Shown piece by piece: positions 17,488-26,117 of a DNA stretch of 64,000 nt (positions within the stretch are counted from its first letter, which is position 1; each line of letters starts with the position of its first letter). The stretch is from Pseudomonas sp. H1h (GTDB lineage: Bacteria > Pseudomonadota > Gammaproteobacteria > Pseudomonadales > Pseudomonadaceae). The notes under the pieces were generated by a model. It had not been told where the DNA came from, searched no databases, and saw only the letters and a list, made by a program, of their open reading frames with translations. The DNA is taken from the NCBI RefSeq assembly GCF_000633255.1, contig NZ_AYMJ01000015.1, positions 1 to 64,000 of the forward strand, read 5' to 3'. Both the position numbers and the translations under genes were made by a program.

Positions 17488-18165
17488 ATGAGCGAGCTGT
17501 TACTGATTGATGATGACCAGGAGTTGTGCGAACTCCTGAGTAGCTGGTTGAGCCAGGAAGGCTTCCAGGTGCGCGCCTGCCACGATGGCCAGAGCGCCCG
17601 CAAAGCCCTGGCCGAATCGGCCCCGGCGGCAGTGGTGCTGGACGTGATGCTGCCCGATGGCAGCGGCCTGGAACTGCTCAAGCAACTGCGCAGCGAACAC
17701 GCTGATCTGCCGGTGCTGATGCTCTCGGCCCGTGGCGAACCGCTGGATCGCATCCTCGGCCTGGAGCTCGGTGCTGACGACTATCTGGCCAAGCCCTGCG
17801 ATCCGCGTGAACTCACCGCCCGTCTGCGCGCCGTGCTGCGCCGCAGTCATCCGGCCGCCGTGTCGACCCAGCTCGAACTGGGCGACCTGAGCTTCAGCCC
17901 GATGCGCGGCGTGGTCAGTATCGACGAGAAAGAACTGACCCTCACCGTCTCTGAGAGCCGCCTGCTCGAAGCCCTGCTCAAGCAGCCCGGCGAGCCGCTG
18001 GACAAACAGGAACTGGCGCAACTGGCCCTCGGCCGCAAGCTGACCCTGTACGACCGCAGCCTCGACATGCACGTCAGCAACCTGCGCAAAAAGATCGGCC
18101 CGCACCCCGATGGCCGCCCGCGCATCGTCGCCCTGCGCAGCCGCGGTTACTACTACAGCCTATAA
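17488..18165 (+). CDS. cpxR: OmpR-family response regulator, CpxR-like
   Basis: This 225-residue protein has a receiver domain with acidic pocket D8-D10, phospho-acceptor D52 (VVLDVMLPDGSG), S80 and K102 (LAKPCDP). A C-terminal winged helix follows (SLDMHVSNLRKKIG, RSRGYYYSL). Clustering with a Spy/CpxP-like protein and a CpxA-like kinase, in an order I recall from the P. aeruginosa CpxR/CpxS locus, supports the CpxR call. It should bind promoters of envelope-stress and efflux genes when phosphorylated. Confidence 0.8.
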   Translation: MSELLLIDDDQELCELLSSWLSQEGFQVRACHDGQSARKALAESAPAAVVLDVMLPDGSGLELLKQLRSEHADLPVLMLSARGEPLDRILGLELGADDYLAKPCDPRELTARLRAVLRRSHPAAVSTQLELGDLSFSPMRGVVSIDEKELTLTVSESRLLEALLKQPGEPLDKQELAQLALGRKLTLYDRSLDMHVSNLRKKIGPHPDGRPRIVALRSRGYYYSL

Positions 18166-18323
18166 GCCTGCCACTGCAGGCCAAGGCCTGCATGGGTGCA
18201 TTTGTCAGGTTGGCGCTCGAACGTCTTTACCCAAGCTTTACGCAGCGCTGACCGCCGCTGACCTTGATCTCCGTAATCTGTACTCATCCGGAACGTACCG
18301 GGAACGAGACAAGGAGATACACC

Positions 18324-18773
18324 ATGCGCAAGACTCTTATCGCTCTGATGTTCGCTGCCGCTCTGCCAACCGTCGCCATGGCCATGCCGCAGGATGGCGG
18401 CCCGATGGGTGGCCCGATGGACGGTGCACGCCACGGCGGTCAGATGCACGGCATGCACGGCAAAGGCCCGTACAGCCAACTCGATCTGTCCCGCGAACAG
18501 CGCGATCAGATCCGCAAGATCATGGGCGAGCAGATGCACGAGCGTCGCCAGGTGGTCGAGAAGTACCTGGAAAAACTCTCGGCGGCTGACCAGAAAGCCA
18601 TGAAGGACGAGATGGCGGCCAACCACAAGAAAGCCGAAGCCGACGTGCGTAACCTGCTGAAACCGGATCAACAGAAGAAATTCGACGAGATCCAGAAGAA
18701 ACAGGCCGAACGCCGCGCCGAGTGGGCCGAGTTCAAGGCGTGGAAAGCGCAACAGCCGCAAAAAGCGCAATAA
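18324..18773 (+). CDS. Spy/CpxP-like periplasmic stress protein
   Basis: This 149-residue protein begins with a signal peptide (MRKTLIALMFAAALPTVAMA), then a Met/His/Gly-rich segment (MPQDGGPMGGPM to MHGMHGKG) that may bind metal. A helical LTxxQ-like domain follows (LSREQRDQIRKIM, LLKPDQQKKFDEIQ). Spy and CpxP act as periplasmic chaperones and dampen the Cpx sensor. The ATG at 18324 follows AAGGAGAT. It sits between cpxR and cpxS, and a terminator plus a REP pair separates it from cpxS. Confidence 0.85.
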   Translation: MRKTLIALMFAAALPTVAMAMPQDGGPMGGPMDGARHGGQMHGMHGKGPYSQLDLSREQRDQIRKIMGEQMHERRQVVEKYLEKLSAADQKAMKDEMAANHKKAEADVRNLLKPDQQKKFDEIQKKQAERRAEWAEFKAWKAQQPQKAQ

Positions 18774-18786
18774 TGCGATAACCCCG

Positions 18787-18814
18787 GACCCGACGGCTAA
18801 ATGCCGTCGGGTCT
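18787..18814 (+). terminator. Terminator after the Spy-like gene
   Basis: GACCCGACGGC, a 5-base loop and GCCGTCGGGTC form a perfect 11-bp stem. The T-run is weak (TGTTG), so some read-through into cpxS is possible. Confidence 0.75.
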
Positions 18815-18832
18815 GTTGCCACTCAATCCGAA

Positions 18833-18923
18833 TGTGGGAGCGGGCTTGCTCTCGAATGCGGTGTATCAGACAAAGTAATGTTGACTGACACACCGCATTC
18901 GCGAGCAAGCCCGCTCCCACATT
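18833..18923. repeat. REP pair (REPIN)
   Basis: Inverted cores ATGTGGGAGCGGGCTTGCTC and GCGAGCAAGCCCGCTCCCAC flank a spacer with pairing ends (GCGGTGT / ACACCGC). Confidence 0.9.
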
Positions 18924-18954
18924 GTTGAGATTTATGTTTGATTGAGGAATTTCT

Positions 18955-20295
18955 GTGCGCTCATTGTTCTGGCGTATTCTCGCGAGCTTCTGGCTGGCCA
19001 TTACACTGGTTGCCGGCTTATCCATTCTGCTCGGGCACATGCTCAACCAGGACGCGTGGATCCTCAGCCGCCATCCGGGCCTCAACACGCTGGCCGCCGA
19101 ATGGACGCAAACCTACGAAGCGCAGGGCGAAGACGCCGCGCAGGACATCCTCGAACAGCGCAAACGCCAATATCACATCGACGTCCAGGTGCTGAACGAG
19201 AGCGGCGACCCGGTGGTGCGCGGCACCTTCCCGCGCCGCGCCGCCGCGTTCGAAGCCCGGCAGAACAACGATGACCGGCGCCTGCCATGGCGGCGCCTGA
19301 CCGACGAGTTCACCAGCGAAAAAACCGGCGATACCTACCTGTTCATTTTCCGCATCCCGCACCCGGAACTCGACGCCTGGCACCGCGAAAGCCTGCTCTG
19401 GCCCCTGAGTGCGCTGGGCATCGCATTGGTGGTGCTGACCCTGTTCAGCCTGCTGGTGACCTTCTCCATCACCCGCCCGCTCAGCCGTTTGCGCGGCGCG
19501 GTGCATGATCTTGGGCAGACCACCTACCAGCAGAACAGCTTGGCGAAACTGGCCAACCGCCGCGATGAATTCGGCGTGCTCGCCACTGACTTCAACCGCA
19601 TGGGCGCGCGCCTGCAAAGCCTGATCGGCAGCCAGCGCCAGTTGCTGCGCGATGTTTCCCACGAACTGCGCTCACCGCTGGCACGGCTGCGCATTGCGCT
19701 GGCACTGGCGGAACGTGCCAGCCCGCAAGAACGCGAAAAACTCTGGCCGCGCCTGACCCGTGAATGTGATCGCCTCGAAGCGCTGATCAGCGAAATCCTC
19801 GTACTGGCGCGGGTCGATGCCGACAACGCCAGCGCTGAAGCGGTGGATCTGAACTCATTGCTCGGCACCTTGCAGAAAGACGCGCAACTCGGCTCGCCGG
19901 AACAAACCGTGCGCCTGAACGCCGAGCCTCAGCTGAATCTGACCGGCTGGCCGACCATGATCGAGCGCGCCGTCGATAACCTGCTGCGCAACGCCCAACG
20001 CTTCAACCCCGAAGGGCAGACGATCGAAATGCAGGCCTTGCGTCAGGGCGAGCGGATTGTGGTAAGCGTGCGCGATCACGGGCCGGGCGTGCAGACCGAG
20101 CATCTGAGCCAGCTGGGCGAACCGTTCTACCGGGCGCCGGGGCAGACCGCGGCCGGGCATGGTCTGGGTCTGGCGATTGCCAAGCGCGCGGCGGAGCGGC
20201 ATGGCGGGAGTCTGGTGCTGGCCAATCATCCCGACGGCGGGTTTGTGGCCAGTCTGGAATTGCCCTTGGTGCCGGGCGCCATTGTCCAGCCGTAA
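18955..20295 (+). CDS. cpxS: HAMP-containing sensor histidine kinase, CpxA/CpxS-like
   Basis: This 446-residue kinase has an N-terminal membrane helix (FWRILASFWLAITLVAGLSI) and a periplasmic sensor of about 120 residues. A second helix follows (ALGIALVVLTLFSLLVTFSI), then a HAMP linker (TRPLSRLRGAVHDLG). The phospho-acceptor H236 lies in DVSHELRSPLARLR, with N-box NLLRNAQRFN and G-boxes DHGPGV and GHGLGLAIAK. It starts with GTG at 18955 after GAGGA. It pairs with cpxR upstream. The last 18 codons plus stop are repeated twice more downstream in a tandem array. Confidence 0.85.
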   Translation: MRSLFWRILASFWLAITLVAGLSILLGHMLNQDAWILSRHPGLNTLAAEWTQTYEAQGEDAAQDILEQRKRQYHIDVQVLNESGDPVVRGTFPRRAAAFEARQNNDDRRLPWRRLTDEFTSEKTGDTYLFIFRIPHPELDAWHRESLLWPLSALGIALVVLTLFSLLVTFSITRPLSRLRGAVHDLGQTTYQQNSLAKLANRRDEFGVLATDFNRMGARLQSLIGSQRQLLRDVSHELRSPLARLRIALALAERASPQEREKLWPRLTRECDRLEALISEILVLARVDADNASAEAVDLNSLLGTLQKDAQLGSPEQTVRLNAEPQLNLTGWPTMIERAVDNLLRNAQRFNPEGQTIEMQALRQGERIVVSVRDHGPGVQTEHLSQLGEPFYRAPGQTAAGHGLGLAIAKRAAERHGGSLVLANHPDGGFVASLELPLVPGAIVQP

Positions 20296-20820
20296 AAACC
20301 AATGTGGGAGGGGGCTTGCTCCCGAAAGCAGTGTGTCAGGCAACATTATCTTGTCCGATACGCCGCTTTCGGGAGCAAGCCCCCTCCCACATGGACATCA
20401 AAGTGTCAGGCCTTGGCGGGCCAGGCGCTGACGGGTTTGTGGCCAGTCTGGAATTGCCCTTGGTGCCAGGTGCCATTGTCCAGCCGTAAAAACCAATGTG
20501 GGAGGGGGCTTGCTCCCGAAGGCAGTGCGTCAGGCAACATCATTTTGTCTGATTCGCCGCTTTCGGGAGCAAGCCCCCTCCCACATGGACATCAAAGTGT
20601 CAGGCCTTGCCGGGCCAGCCGCTGACGGGTTTGTGGCCAGTCTGGAATTGCCCTTGGTGCCGGGCGCCATTGTCCAGCCGTAAAAACCAATGTGGGAGGG
20701 GGCTTGCTCCCGAAGGCAGTGCGTCAGGCAACATCATTTTGTCTGATTCGCCGCTTTCGGGAGCAAGCCCCCTCCCACATGGACATCAAAGTGTCAGGCC
20801 TTGCCGGGCCAGGCGCTGAC
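20239..20820. repeat. Three tandem copies of a 194-bp unit holding two gene ends and a REP pair
   Basis: Units are 20239-20432, 20433-20626 and 20627-20820, each exactly 194 bp. Each unit has the last 18 codons and stop of cpxS, a REP pair (TGTGGGAGGGGGCTTGCTCC and its inverse), and, on the other strand, the stop and last eight codons of the nitroreductase gene. Copies 2 and 3 are almost identical; copy 1 differs at several bases. The first copy is the real cpxS end and the last is the real nitroreductase end, so neither protein is changed. Short 61-codon frames in the array are by-products. Confidence 0.95.
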
Positions 20821-21360
20821 GAATTCGGCCAGATCTGCCTTCTCGGCCACTCGCGGCTCTTTCTGCGGCGTGCCCAGGTACAGGAATGCAATGACTTCCT
20901 CGCCTTCCGCCAGACCCAGGCCTTGGGCGACGTGCTTCGAATACGCCAGATCACCCGTGCGCCACACCGCACCAATCCCCTGCGCGTACGCCGCCAGCAG
21001 GATCCCGTGGGCGGCACAGCCGGCCGCGAGCAATTGCTCGGACTTCGGATACTTGACGTGGTCCTGCAGTTTCGCGATCACCACCACCACCAGCGGCGCC
21101 CGCAGCGGACCGTTGCGCGCCTTGTCGATCATCGCTTCGGTGACTTCGCCGTCCTGCATCTGCGCCGCTTCGGCCAGTAACTCGCCCATCTGCTCGCGCG
21201 CCGCGCCTTCGACAGTCAGGAAACGATACGGCTGCAGGTGGCCGTGATCCGGTGCACGCAGGGCCGCACCGAACAGGGCTTCGCGCTGCTGCGCGGTGGG
21301 GGCCGGTTCGACCAGTCGTGGAACGGAAACACGGTTGAGCAACGCGTCGAGAGCCTGCAT
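20794..21360 (-). CDS. YdjA-like NAD(P)H nitroreductase
   Basis: This 188-residue single-domain FMN nitroreductase of the YdjA type has the FMN-binding region ALRAPDHGHLQPYRFLTVEG near the N-terminus, a middle segment LLAAGCAAHGILLAAYAQGIGAVW, and FLYLGTPQKEP near the C-terminus. It likely reduces quinones or nitro-compounds; the natural substrate is unknown. Its 3' end converges on cpxS, and its last codons are copied twice in the 194-bp array. Confidence 0.88.
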   Translation of the reverse strand: MQALDALLNRVSVPRLVEPAPTAQQREALFGAALRAPDHGHLQPYRFLTVEGAAREQMGELLAEAAQMQDGEVTEAMIDKARNGPLRAPLVVVVIAKLQDHVKYPKSEQLLAAGCAAHGILLAAYAQGIGAVWRTGDLAYSKHVAQGLGLAEGEEVIAFLYLGTPQKEPRVAEKADLAEFVSAWPGKA

Positions 21361-21481
21361 CGGCCACCTCCTGAGAAAAATGTGCGGCTATTCTAGCGGT
21401 ATCTGCTCACCGGGTGCCGGTTTACATGCCTGCCTCCACGGGTAGAATGGCGCCCTTCTTACCTCAGCCCGAGCGGACTTC

Positions 21482-22936
21482 ATGGCGTTGCCGACCTTAC
21501 GGATCATTGGTTTCATCATCGGCATCTTCCTGATCACCCTGGCCATCGCCATGGTCGTGCCCATGGCCACCCTGGTGATTTTCGAGCGCACCGGCGATCT
21601 GCCGTCGTTCCTCTGGGCAAGCATGATCACCTTCCTTGCCGGCCTTGCCCTGGTGATCCCCGGGCGCCCCGAACACATCCACCTGCGCCCGCGCGACATG
21701 TACCTGCTGACCGTCAGCAGCTGGCTGGTGGTGTGCATTTTTGCCGCGCTGCCGTTCCTGCTGACCCAGCACATCAGCTACACCGATTCGTTCTTCGAAA
21801 GCATGTCCGGCATCACCGCCACCGGCTCGACCGTGCTCAGCGGGCTGGACACCATGTCGCCAGGAATCCTGATGTGGCGCTCGCTGCTGCACTGGCTGGG
21901 CGGTATCGGCTTCATCGGCATGGCGGTGGCGATTCTGCCACTGCTGCGCATCGGGGGCATGCGCCTGTTCCAGACCGAATCGTCCGACCGCTCGGAAAAG
22001 GTCATGCCGCGTTCGCACATGGTGGCGCGGCTGATCGTGGCGGCGTATGTCGGCATCACCATCCTCGGCAGCCTGGCGTTCTGGTGGGCCGGGATGAGTC
22101 CGTTCGATGCGATCAACCACGCGATGTCGGCGATTTCCACCGGCGGTTTCTCGACCTCCGACCAGTCGCTGGCGAAGTGGACACAACCAGCGGTGCACTG
22201 GGTGGCGGTGGTGATCATGATCCTCGGCAGCCTGCCGTTCACGCTGTATGTGGCGACCATGCGCGGCAACCGCAAGGCGCTGATCCGCGATCAGCAGGTG
22301 CAGGGTTTGCTCGGCATGTTGCTGGTGACCTGGCTGGTGCTCGGCACCTGGTACTGGTGGACCACCAATCTGCACTGGCTGGATGCACTGCGGCATGTGG
22401 CGCTAAACGTGACGTCGGTGGTCACCACCACCGGTTTTGCCCTCGGCGACTACAGCCTGTGGGGCAACTTCTCGCTGATGCTGTTTTTCTATCTGGGTTT
22501 TGTTGGCGGGTGCTCCGGCTCGACCGCGGGCGGGATCAAGATTTTCCGTTTCCAGGTTGCCTACATCCTGCTCAAGGCCAACCTTAACCAGTTGATTCAC
22601 CCGCGCGCGGTGATCAAGCAGAAGTACAACGGCCACCGTCTCGACGAAGAGATCGTGCGTTCGATTCTGACCTTTTCGTTCTTCTTCGCCATCACCATCT
22701 GCGTGATCGCCCTGCTGCTGTCGCTGCTCGGCGTCGACTGGATGACTGCGCTCACCGGCGCCGCCAGCACCGTGTCCGGCGTCGGCCCGGGCCTGGGCGA
22801 GACCATCGGCCCGGCGGGCAACTTCGCCACCCTGCCGGATGCGGCCAAGTGGATCCTGTCGTTCGGCATGCTGCTCGGCCGACTGGAGATCATTACGGTG
22901 TTTGTACTGTGTATTCCGGCCTTTTGGCGTCACTGA
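21482..22936 (+). CDS. trkH: Trk potassium uptake channel subunit TrkH
   Basis: This 484-residue K+ transporter subunit of the inner membrane has four selectivity-filter regions visible: SGITATGSTVL, SAISTGGFST, SVVTTTGFALGD and STVSGVGPGLG. It also has the loop FVGGCSGSTAGGIKIFR. TrkH needs the regulatory subunit TrkA, which is not in the window. Its 3' end overlaps the convergent AraC regulator gene by 44 bases. Confidence 0.93.
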   Translation: MALPTLRIIGFIIGIFLITLAIAMVVPMATLVIFERTGDLPSFLWASMITFLAGLALVIPGRPEHIHLRPRDMYLLTVSSWLVVCIFAALPFLLTQHISYTDSFFESMSGITATGSTVLSGLDTMSPGILMWRSLLHWLGGIGFIGMAVAILPLLRIGGMRLFQTESSDRSEKVMPRSHMVARLIVAAYVGITILGSLAFWWAGMSPFDAINHAMSAISTGGFSTSDQSLAKWTQPAVHWVAVVIMILGSLPFTLYVATMRGNRKALIRDQQVQGLLGMLLVTWLVLGTWYWWTTNLHWLDALRHVALNVTSVVTTTGFALGDYSLWGNFSLMLFFYLGFVGGCSGSTAGGIKIFRFQVAYILLKANLNQLIHPRAVIKQKYNGHRLDEEIVRSILTFSFFFAITICVIALLLSLLGVDWMTALTGAASTVSGVGPGLGETIGPAGNFATLPDAAKWILSFGMLLGRLEIITVFVLCIPAFWRH

Positions 22937-23948
22937 TCGGCGCTTGCAGCAGCCGCGCCCGGTAATCGCCGGGCGTGGTGTCGAACCAGCGGCGGAAGGC
23001 GCGGAAGAAGTTGCTCGGATCGGCAAACCCCAGCAGATAGGCAATCTCCAGCAGGGTCATGCCTGGCTGCGCCAGATACTGCTCGGCCAGCTCGCGGCGA
23101 GTGTCATCGAGCAACTGTTGAAAACTTGTGCCCTCCTCCTGTAATCGCCGCTGCAAGGTGCGCTGCGACAAATGCAGGGTCTGCGCCACGGTATCGCGCT
23201 TGGGTTCACCCTGAGGCAATAAACGACACAACACCTGCCGCGCCTTGTGGGTCACGCGACTTTCAGAGAACCGCGCCAGGTATTCCCCGGCAAACCGGTC
23301 GTGCAGCAGCGCCATGGCTTCGTTGGCGGTGGGCAGCGGTGCCTCCATATCGGCGCGCTCGAAGATCAACGCATCGTACGGCGCGTTGAACATCAGCGGC
23401 GCATGAAAGGCTTGTTTGTAGGGCTGCAGATCATCGGGCTCATCGCCCTGAAACAACACTTTGACCGGGTGCAGCGTGCGCCCGGTGAGCCAGCCGCACA
23501 GGCCCAGCGCACAGGCCAGCGAAGCTTCGGCGCTCTGTCGGGTCGGCGGCAGATGATCGCCATGCACCGTCAGAATCAGCGCATAACCTTCCTCGATCAG
23601 ACGAAAACTCAGGTCGGCACTTTCAGCGATGATCCGCTGATAACGCACCAGGCGTTGAAAGCCTTCGGCCAGGGTGTTGCTCGACATCAGCGCGTAGCCG
23701 GCGACATGGAACGACGCCGGGCGCACCACCTTGCCCATGTTCAGGCCGATCGCCGGGTTGCCGGACAACTCGACTGCCCGCTGCCAGAGTCGGGTCATGG
23801 AATCTTGCGGGAAGCGCGCATCCGGATCGTCCAGGGCGGCGTAATCGAGCCCCAGCTGCTTGAACAGTACCCGGCAATCCAGGCCGTCCATCTCCAATGC
23901 TTTGACAATCCCCATCGCCCAGCTTGCAGAAGTCGTTCGTTCGCTCAT
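22893..23948 (-). CDS. AraC-family regulator with arabinose-binding-like N-terminal domain
   Basis: This 351-residue protein has an N-terminal ligand-binding domain of the OruR/arabinose-bd type (about residues 20-210). A C-terminal AraC double helix-turn-helix follows (QTLHLSQRTLQRRLQEEG, then LEIAYLLGFADPSNFFRAFRRW). Related Pseudomonas regulators control amino-acid or lipid genes, but the ligand cannot be told. It diverges from the Mpo1-like gene and overlaps trkH at the 3' end. Confidence 0.85.
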   Translation of the reverse strand: MSERTTSASWAMGIVKALEMDGLDCRVLFKQLGLDYAALDDPDARFPQDSMTRLWQRAVELSGNPAIGLNMGKVVRPASFHVAGYALMSSNTLAEGFQRLVRYQRIIAESADLSFRLIEEGYALILTVHGDHLPPTRQSAEASLACALGLCGWLTGRTLHPVKVLFQGDEPDDLQPYKQAFHAPLMFNAPYDALIFERADMEAPLPTANEAMALLHDRFAGEYLARFSESRVTHKARQVLCRLLPQGEPKRDTVAQTLHLSQRTLQRRLQEEGTSFQQLLDDTRRELAEQYLAQPGMTLLEIAYLLGFADPSNFFRAFRRWFDTTPGDYRARLLQAPISDAKRPEYTVQTP

Positions 23949-24112
23949 GGCGTTATTCTTTTACATGATGGATCGCCTGTGACGACCCGATTTGCGAAGG
24001 ATACTAAAGTGGCGCCCATTGTCACTGGCTGTTGTCAGTGTTCACTCTAGACTCAAATAAGCTACCCGCCGAACAACTTGCCGTCAGAACAATAACCACA
24101 GAGATCGCGGTC

Positions 24113-24424
24113 GTGGAAAACATCAAGCAATTCAATACCTTCGCTGAGTTCTATCCGTATTACCTCAGCGAACACAGCAACAGCACCTGCCGTCGGCTGC
24201 ATTTCATTGGCACCACGCTGGTGATATTCATTCTGGCCATGACCATCGCCAAGGGCGCCTGGCTGCTGTTGCTCGCCTTGCCGCTGGCCGGTTACAGCTT
24301 TGCCTGGGTCGGGCATTTCTTCTTTGAAAAGAACCGCCCGGCGACCTTCCAGCATCCGCTGTACAGCCTGCTCGGCGACTTCGTCATGTACCGCGACATG
24401 ATTCTTGGCCGCGTGGCGTTCTGA
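24113..24424 (+). CDS. DUF962/Mpo1-like membrane protein
   Basis: This 103-residue protein has the Mpo1 pattern: FAEFYPYYLSEHSNSTCRRLHFIGT, a hydrophobic pair of helices, then HFFFEKNRPATFQHPLYSLLGDF. The conserved histidines (in EHSN, RLHF, GHFF, QHPL) could hold iron; yeast Mpo1 is a 2-hydroxy fatty-acid dioxygenase. Start is GTG at 24113, where homologues begin. It is followed 26 bases later by the HD-domain gene. Confidence 0.82.
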   Translation: MENIKQFNTFAEFYPYYLSEHSNSTCRRLHFIGTTLVIFILAMTIAKGAWLLLLALPLAGYSFAWVGHFFFEKNRPATFQHPLYSLLGDFVMYRDMILGRVAF

Positions 24425-24450
24425 ACCCCAAGACACCTGGAGGCTGGCCA

Positions 24451-25041
24451 ATGAACGCCAATGCCCGTTTCACCCACATGCAGGATGGCACGCAGGAAGA
24501 CTGGGCGATCATCGCCGCGGACTTCAGCGCCTACGCCCGGCAACTGCCGTCCCGGATCGTCGCGCACCTGAAGTTGCTCGAAGGCGATTTCGGCGGCTTC
24601 CCGGTGGATCGCCTGACCCACTCGCTGCAAACCGCGACCCGCGCCTATCGCGATGGGCGTGATGAGGAATACGTGGTGTGCGCGTTGCTGCATGACATCG
24701 GCGACACCCTAGGTTCCTACAACCATCCGGACATCGCTGCAGCGATACTCAAGCCGTTCGTCAGTGCCGAGAACCTGTGGATGGTCGAGAAGCACGGCAT
24801 CTTCCAGGGCTACTACTTCTTTCATCACCTGGGCATGGATCGGCACCTGCGCGAGCAATTCGCCGCGCATCCGCAGTATCAGGCCACGGCGCAGTTCTGC
24901 GCCAAGTACGATGCAGCGGCGTTCGACCCGGCGTATGACACCCTGCCGCTGAGCTTCTTCGAGCCGATGATGGAGCGGCTGTTTGCGCAGCCCAGACATT
25001 CGATCTACAAGGCGGCAATGGAAGAACACAATCCGGCTTGA
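24451..25041 (+). CDS. HD-domain protein, PhnZ/MIOX-like
   Basis: This 196-residue protein has metal-ligand candidates H57 (THSLQTA), H81-D82 (LLHDIGDTLG), H92 (NHPD), H115 and H125-H126 (YFFHHLG). The pattern is nearer the PhnZ/MIOX-like HD proteins, diiron oxygenases or hydrolases, than nucleotide phosphohydrolases. Substrate is unknown. It probably forms a two-gene operon with the Mpo1-like gene, which is also a putative iron oxygenase. Confidence 0.75.
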   Translation: MNANARFTHMQDGTQEDWAIIAADFSAYARQLPSRIVAHLKLLEGDFGGFPVDRLTHSLQTATRAYRDGRDEEYVVCALLHDIGDTLGSYNHPDIAAAILKPFVSAENLWMVEKHGIFQGYYFFHHLGMDRHLREQFAAHPQYQATAQFCAKYDAAAFDPAYDTLPLSFFEPMMERLFAQPRHSIYKAAMEEHNPA

Positions 25042-25060
25042 TGACTGCCACCGTTGAAAA

Positions 25061-25151
25061 ATGTGGGAGGGGGCTCGCTCCCGAAGACGGCGTGTCAGAT
25101 AAACATGTAATGACTGATACATCGCCTTCGGGAGCAAGCCCCCTCCCACAG
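25061..25151. repeat. REP pair (REPIN)
   Basis: ATGTGGGAGGGGGCTCGCTC and the inverse GGGAGCAAGCCCCCTCCCAC flank a short spacer. Confidence 0.88.
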
Positions 25152-25165
25152 GGGATCTCTGGTGT

Positions 25166-25981
25166 CTAGGCGATCTCGGCCACTTTGGCAGCCTTGAGCT
25201 CTGCCTCCCGCGCCTGCGCATCCGCCAGTCGATACAACTCGATCGTGCCGTCCCAGTGCTCGATCAACGCCGTGCACGACTCCACCCAATCACCGCAGTT
25301 GAGGTAGTCCACCTCGCCGACCTTGCGGATCTCGGCATGGTGAATGTGCCCGCAGACTACGCCGTGCAGCTCGCGCTTGACGCATTCGTGGGCAATGGCT
25401 TCTTCGAAGTCGCTGATGAAGCTCACCGCAGTCTTGACCTTGTGCTTGAGGTACGCCGACAGCGACCAGTAACCGTAGCCATAGCGGGCGCGCCAGTGAT
25501 TGAGCCAGCGATTGAGAGTCAGGGTGAATTCGTAGGCCGAATCGCCGAGAAACGCCAGCCAGCGGTGATAACGGGTGATGACGTCGAACTGGTCGCCGTG
25601 AATCACCAGCAGGTGCCGGCCATCCGCCGTGACGTGTACCGCCTCGTCGACCAACTGAATGTTGCCCAGGATCAGTTTCGAATAACGGCGCAGAAACTCG
25701 TCGTGGTTGCCGGTGACGTAGATCACCTCGGTGCCGCGTTTGCTCATGGTCAGCAGGCGGCGAATCACGTTGGTGTGCGCCTGCGGCCAGTACATGCCGC
25801 CGCGCAGCTTCCAGCCGTCGATGATGTCACCGACCAGGTAGATCTTGTCGGCGTGGTAGCCCTTGAGAAATTGCGACAAGTGCTCGGCCTGGCAATCCCG
25901 CGTGCCCAAATGCACGTCGGAAATCCACAGGGTACGCACCCGTTGTTTACGGCTGGGTCTGGCGAGCTCGGCGCTGGTCAT
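25166..25981 (-). CDS. LpxH-like metallophosphoesterase
   Basis: This 271-residue calcineurin-like phosphoesterase has motifs SDVHLG (D22, H24), GDIIDG, GNHDEF, VIHGDQFD and CGHIHHAEI. It resembles the UDP-2,3-diacylglucosamine pyrophosphatase superfamily, but is longer than LpxH (about 240 residues) and has the extra helical segment WRARYGYGYWSLSAYLKHK. Many Pseudomonas carry such a second LpxH-like enzyme; its substrate is uncertain. The ATG at 25981 starts MTSAELARPS. Confidence 0.82.
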   Translation of the reverse strand: MTSAELARPSRKQRVRTLWISDVHLGTRDCQAEHLSQFLKGYHADKIYLVGDIIDGWKLRGGMYWPQAHTNVIRRLLTMSKRGTEVIYVTGNHDEFLRRYSKLILGNIQLVDEAVHVTADGRHLLVIHGDQFDVITRYHRWLAFLGDSAYEFTLTLNRWLNHWRARYGYGYWSLSAYLKHKVKTAVSFISDFEEAIAHECVKRELHGVVCGHIHHAEIRKVGEVDYLNCGDWVESCTALIEHWDGTIELYRLADAQAREAELKAAKVAEIA

Positions 25982-26117
25982 GGGCAACCCTCTGCGATGT
26001 TTTCGCAAGAGTGCGCCCGCCGGGTTAATCGACCATGACAGGCGTGCGTCAGTCGTGTGACAGCGCGCAGGCCGGTGGCCCCGGTGTAGACTGGCGCTCA
26101 CTTCGGAGACTTCTGCC

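Noticed and set aside
20304..20819. Several 60-100 codon frames in the 194-bp array
   Set aside because: They are made of REP sequence plus the copied tail of cpxS and have no independent support.
20239..20820. CRISPR-like repeat array
   Set aside because: Units are directly adjacent 194-bp tandem copies without unique spacers and contain gene ends.
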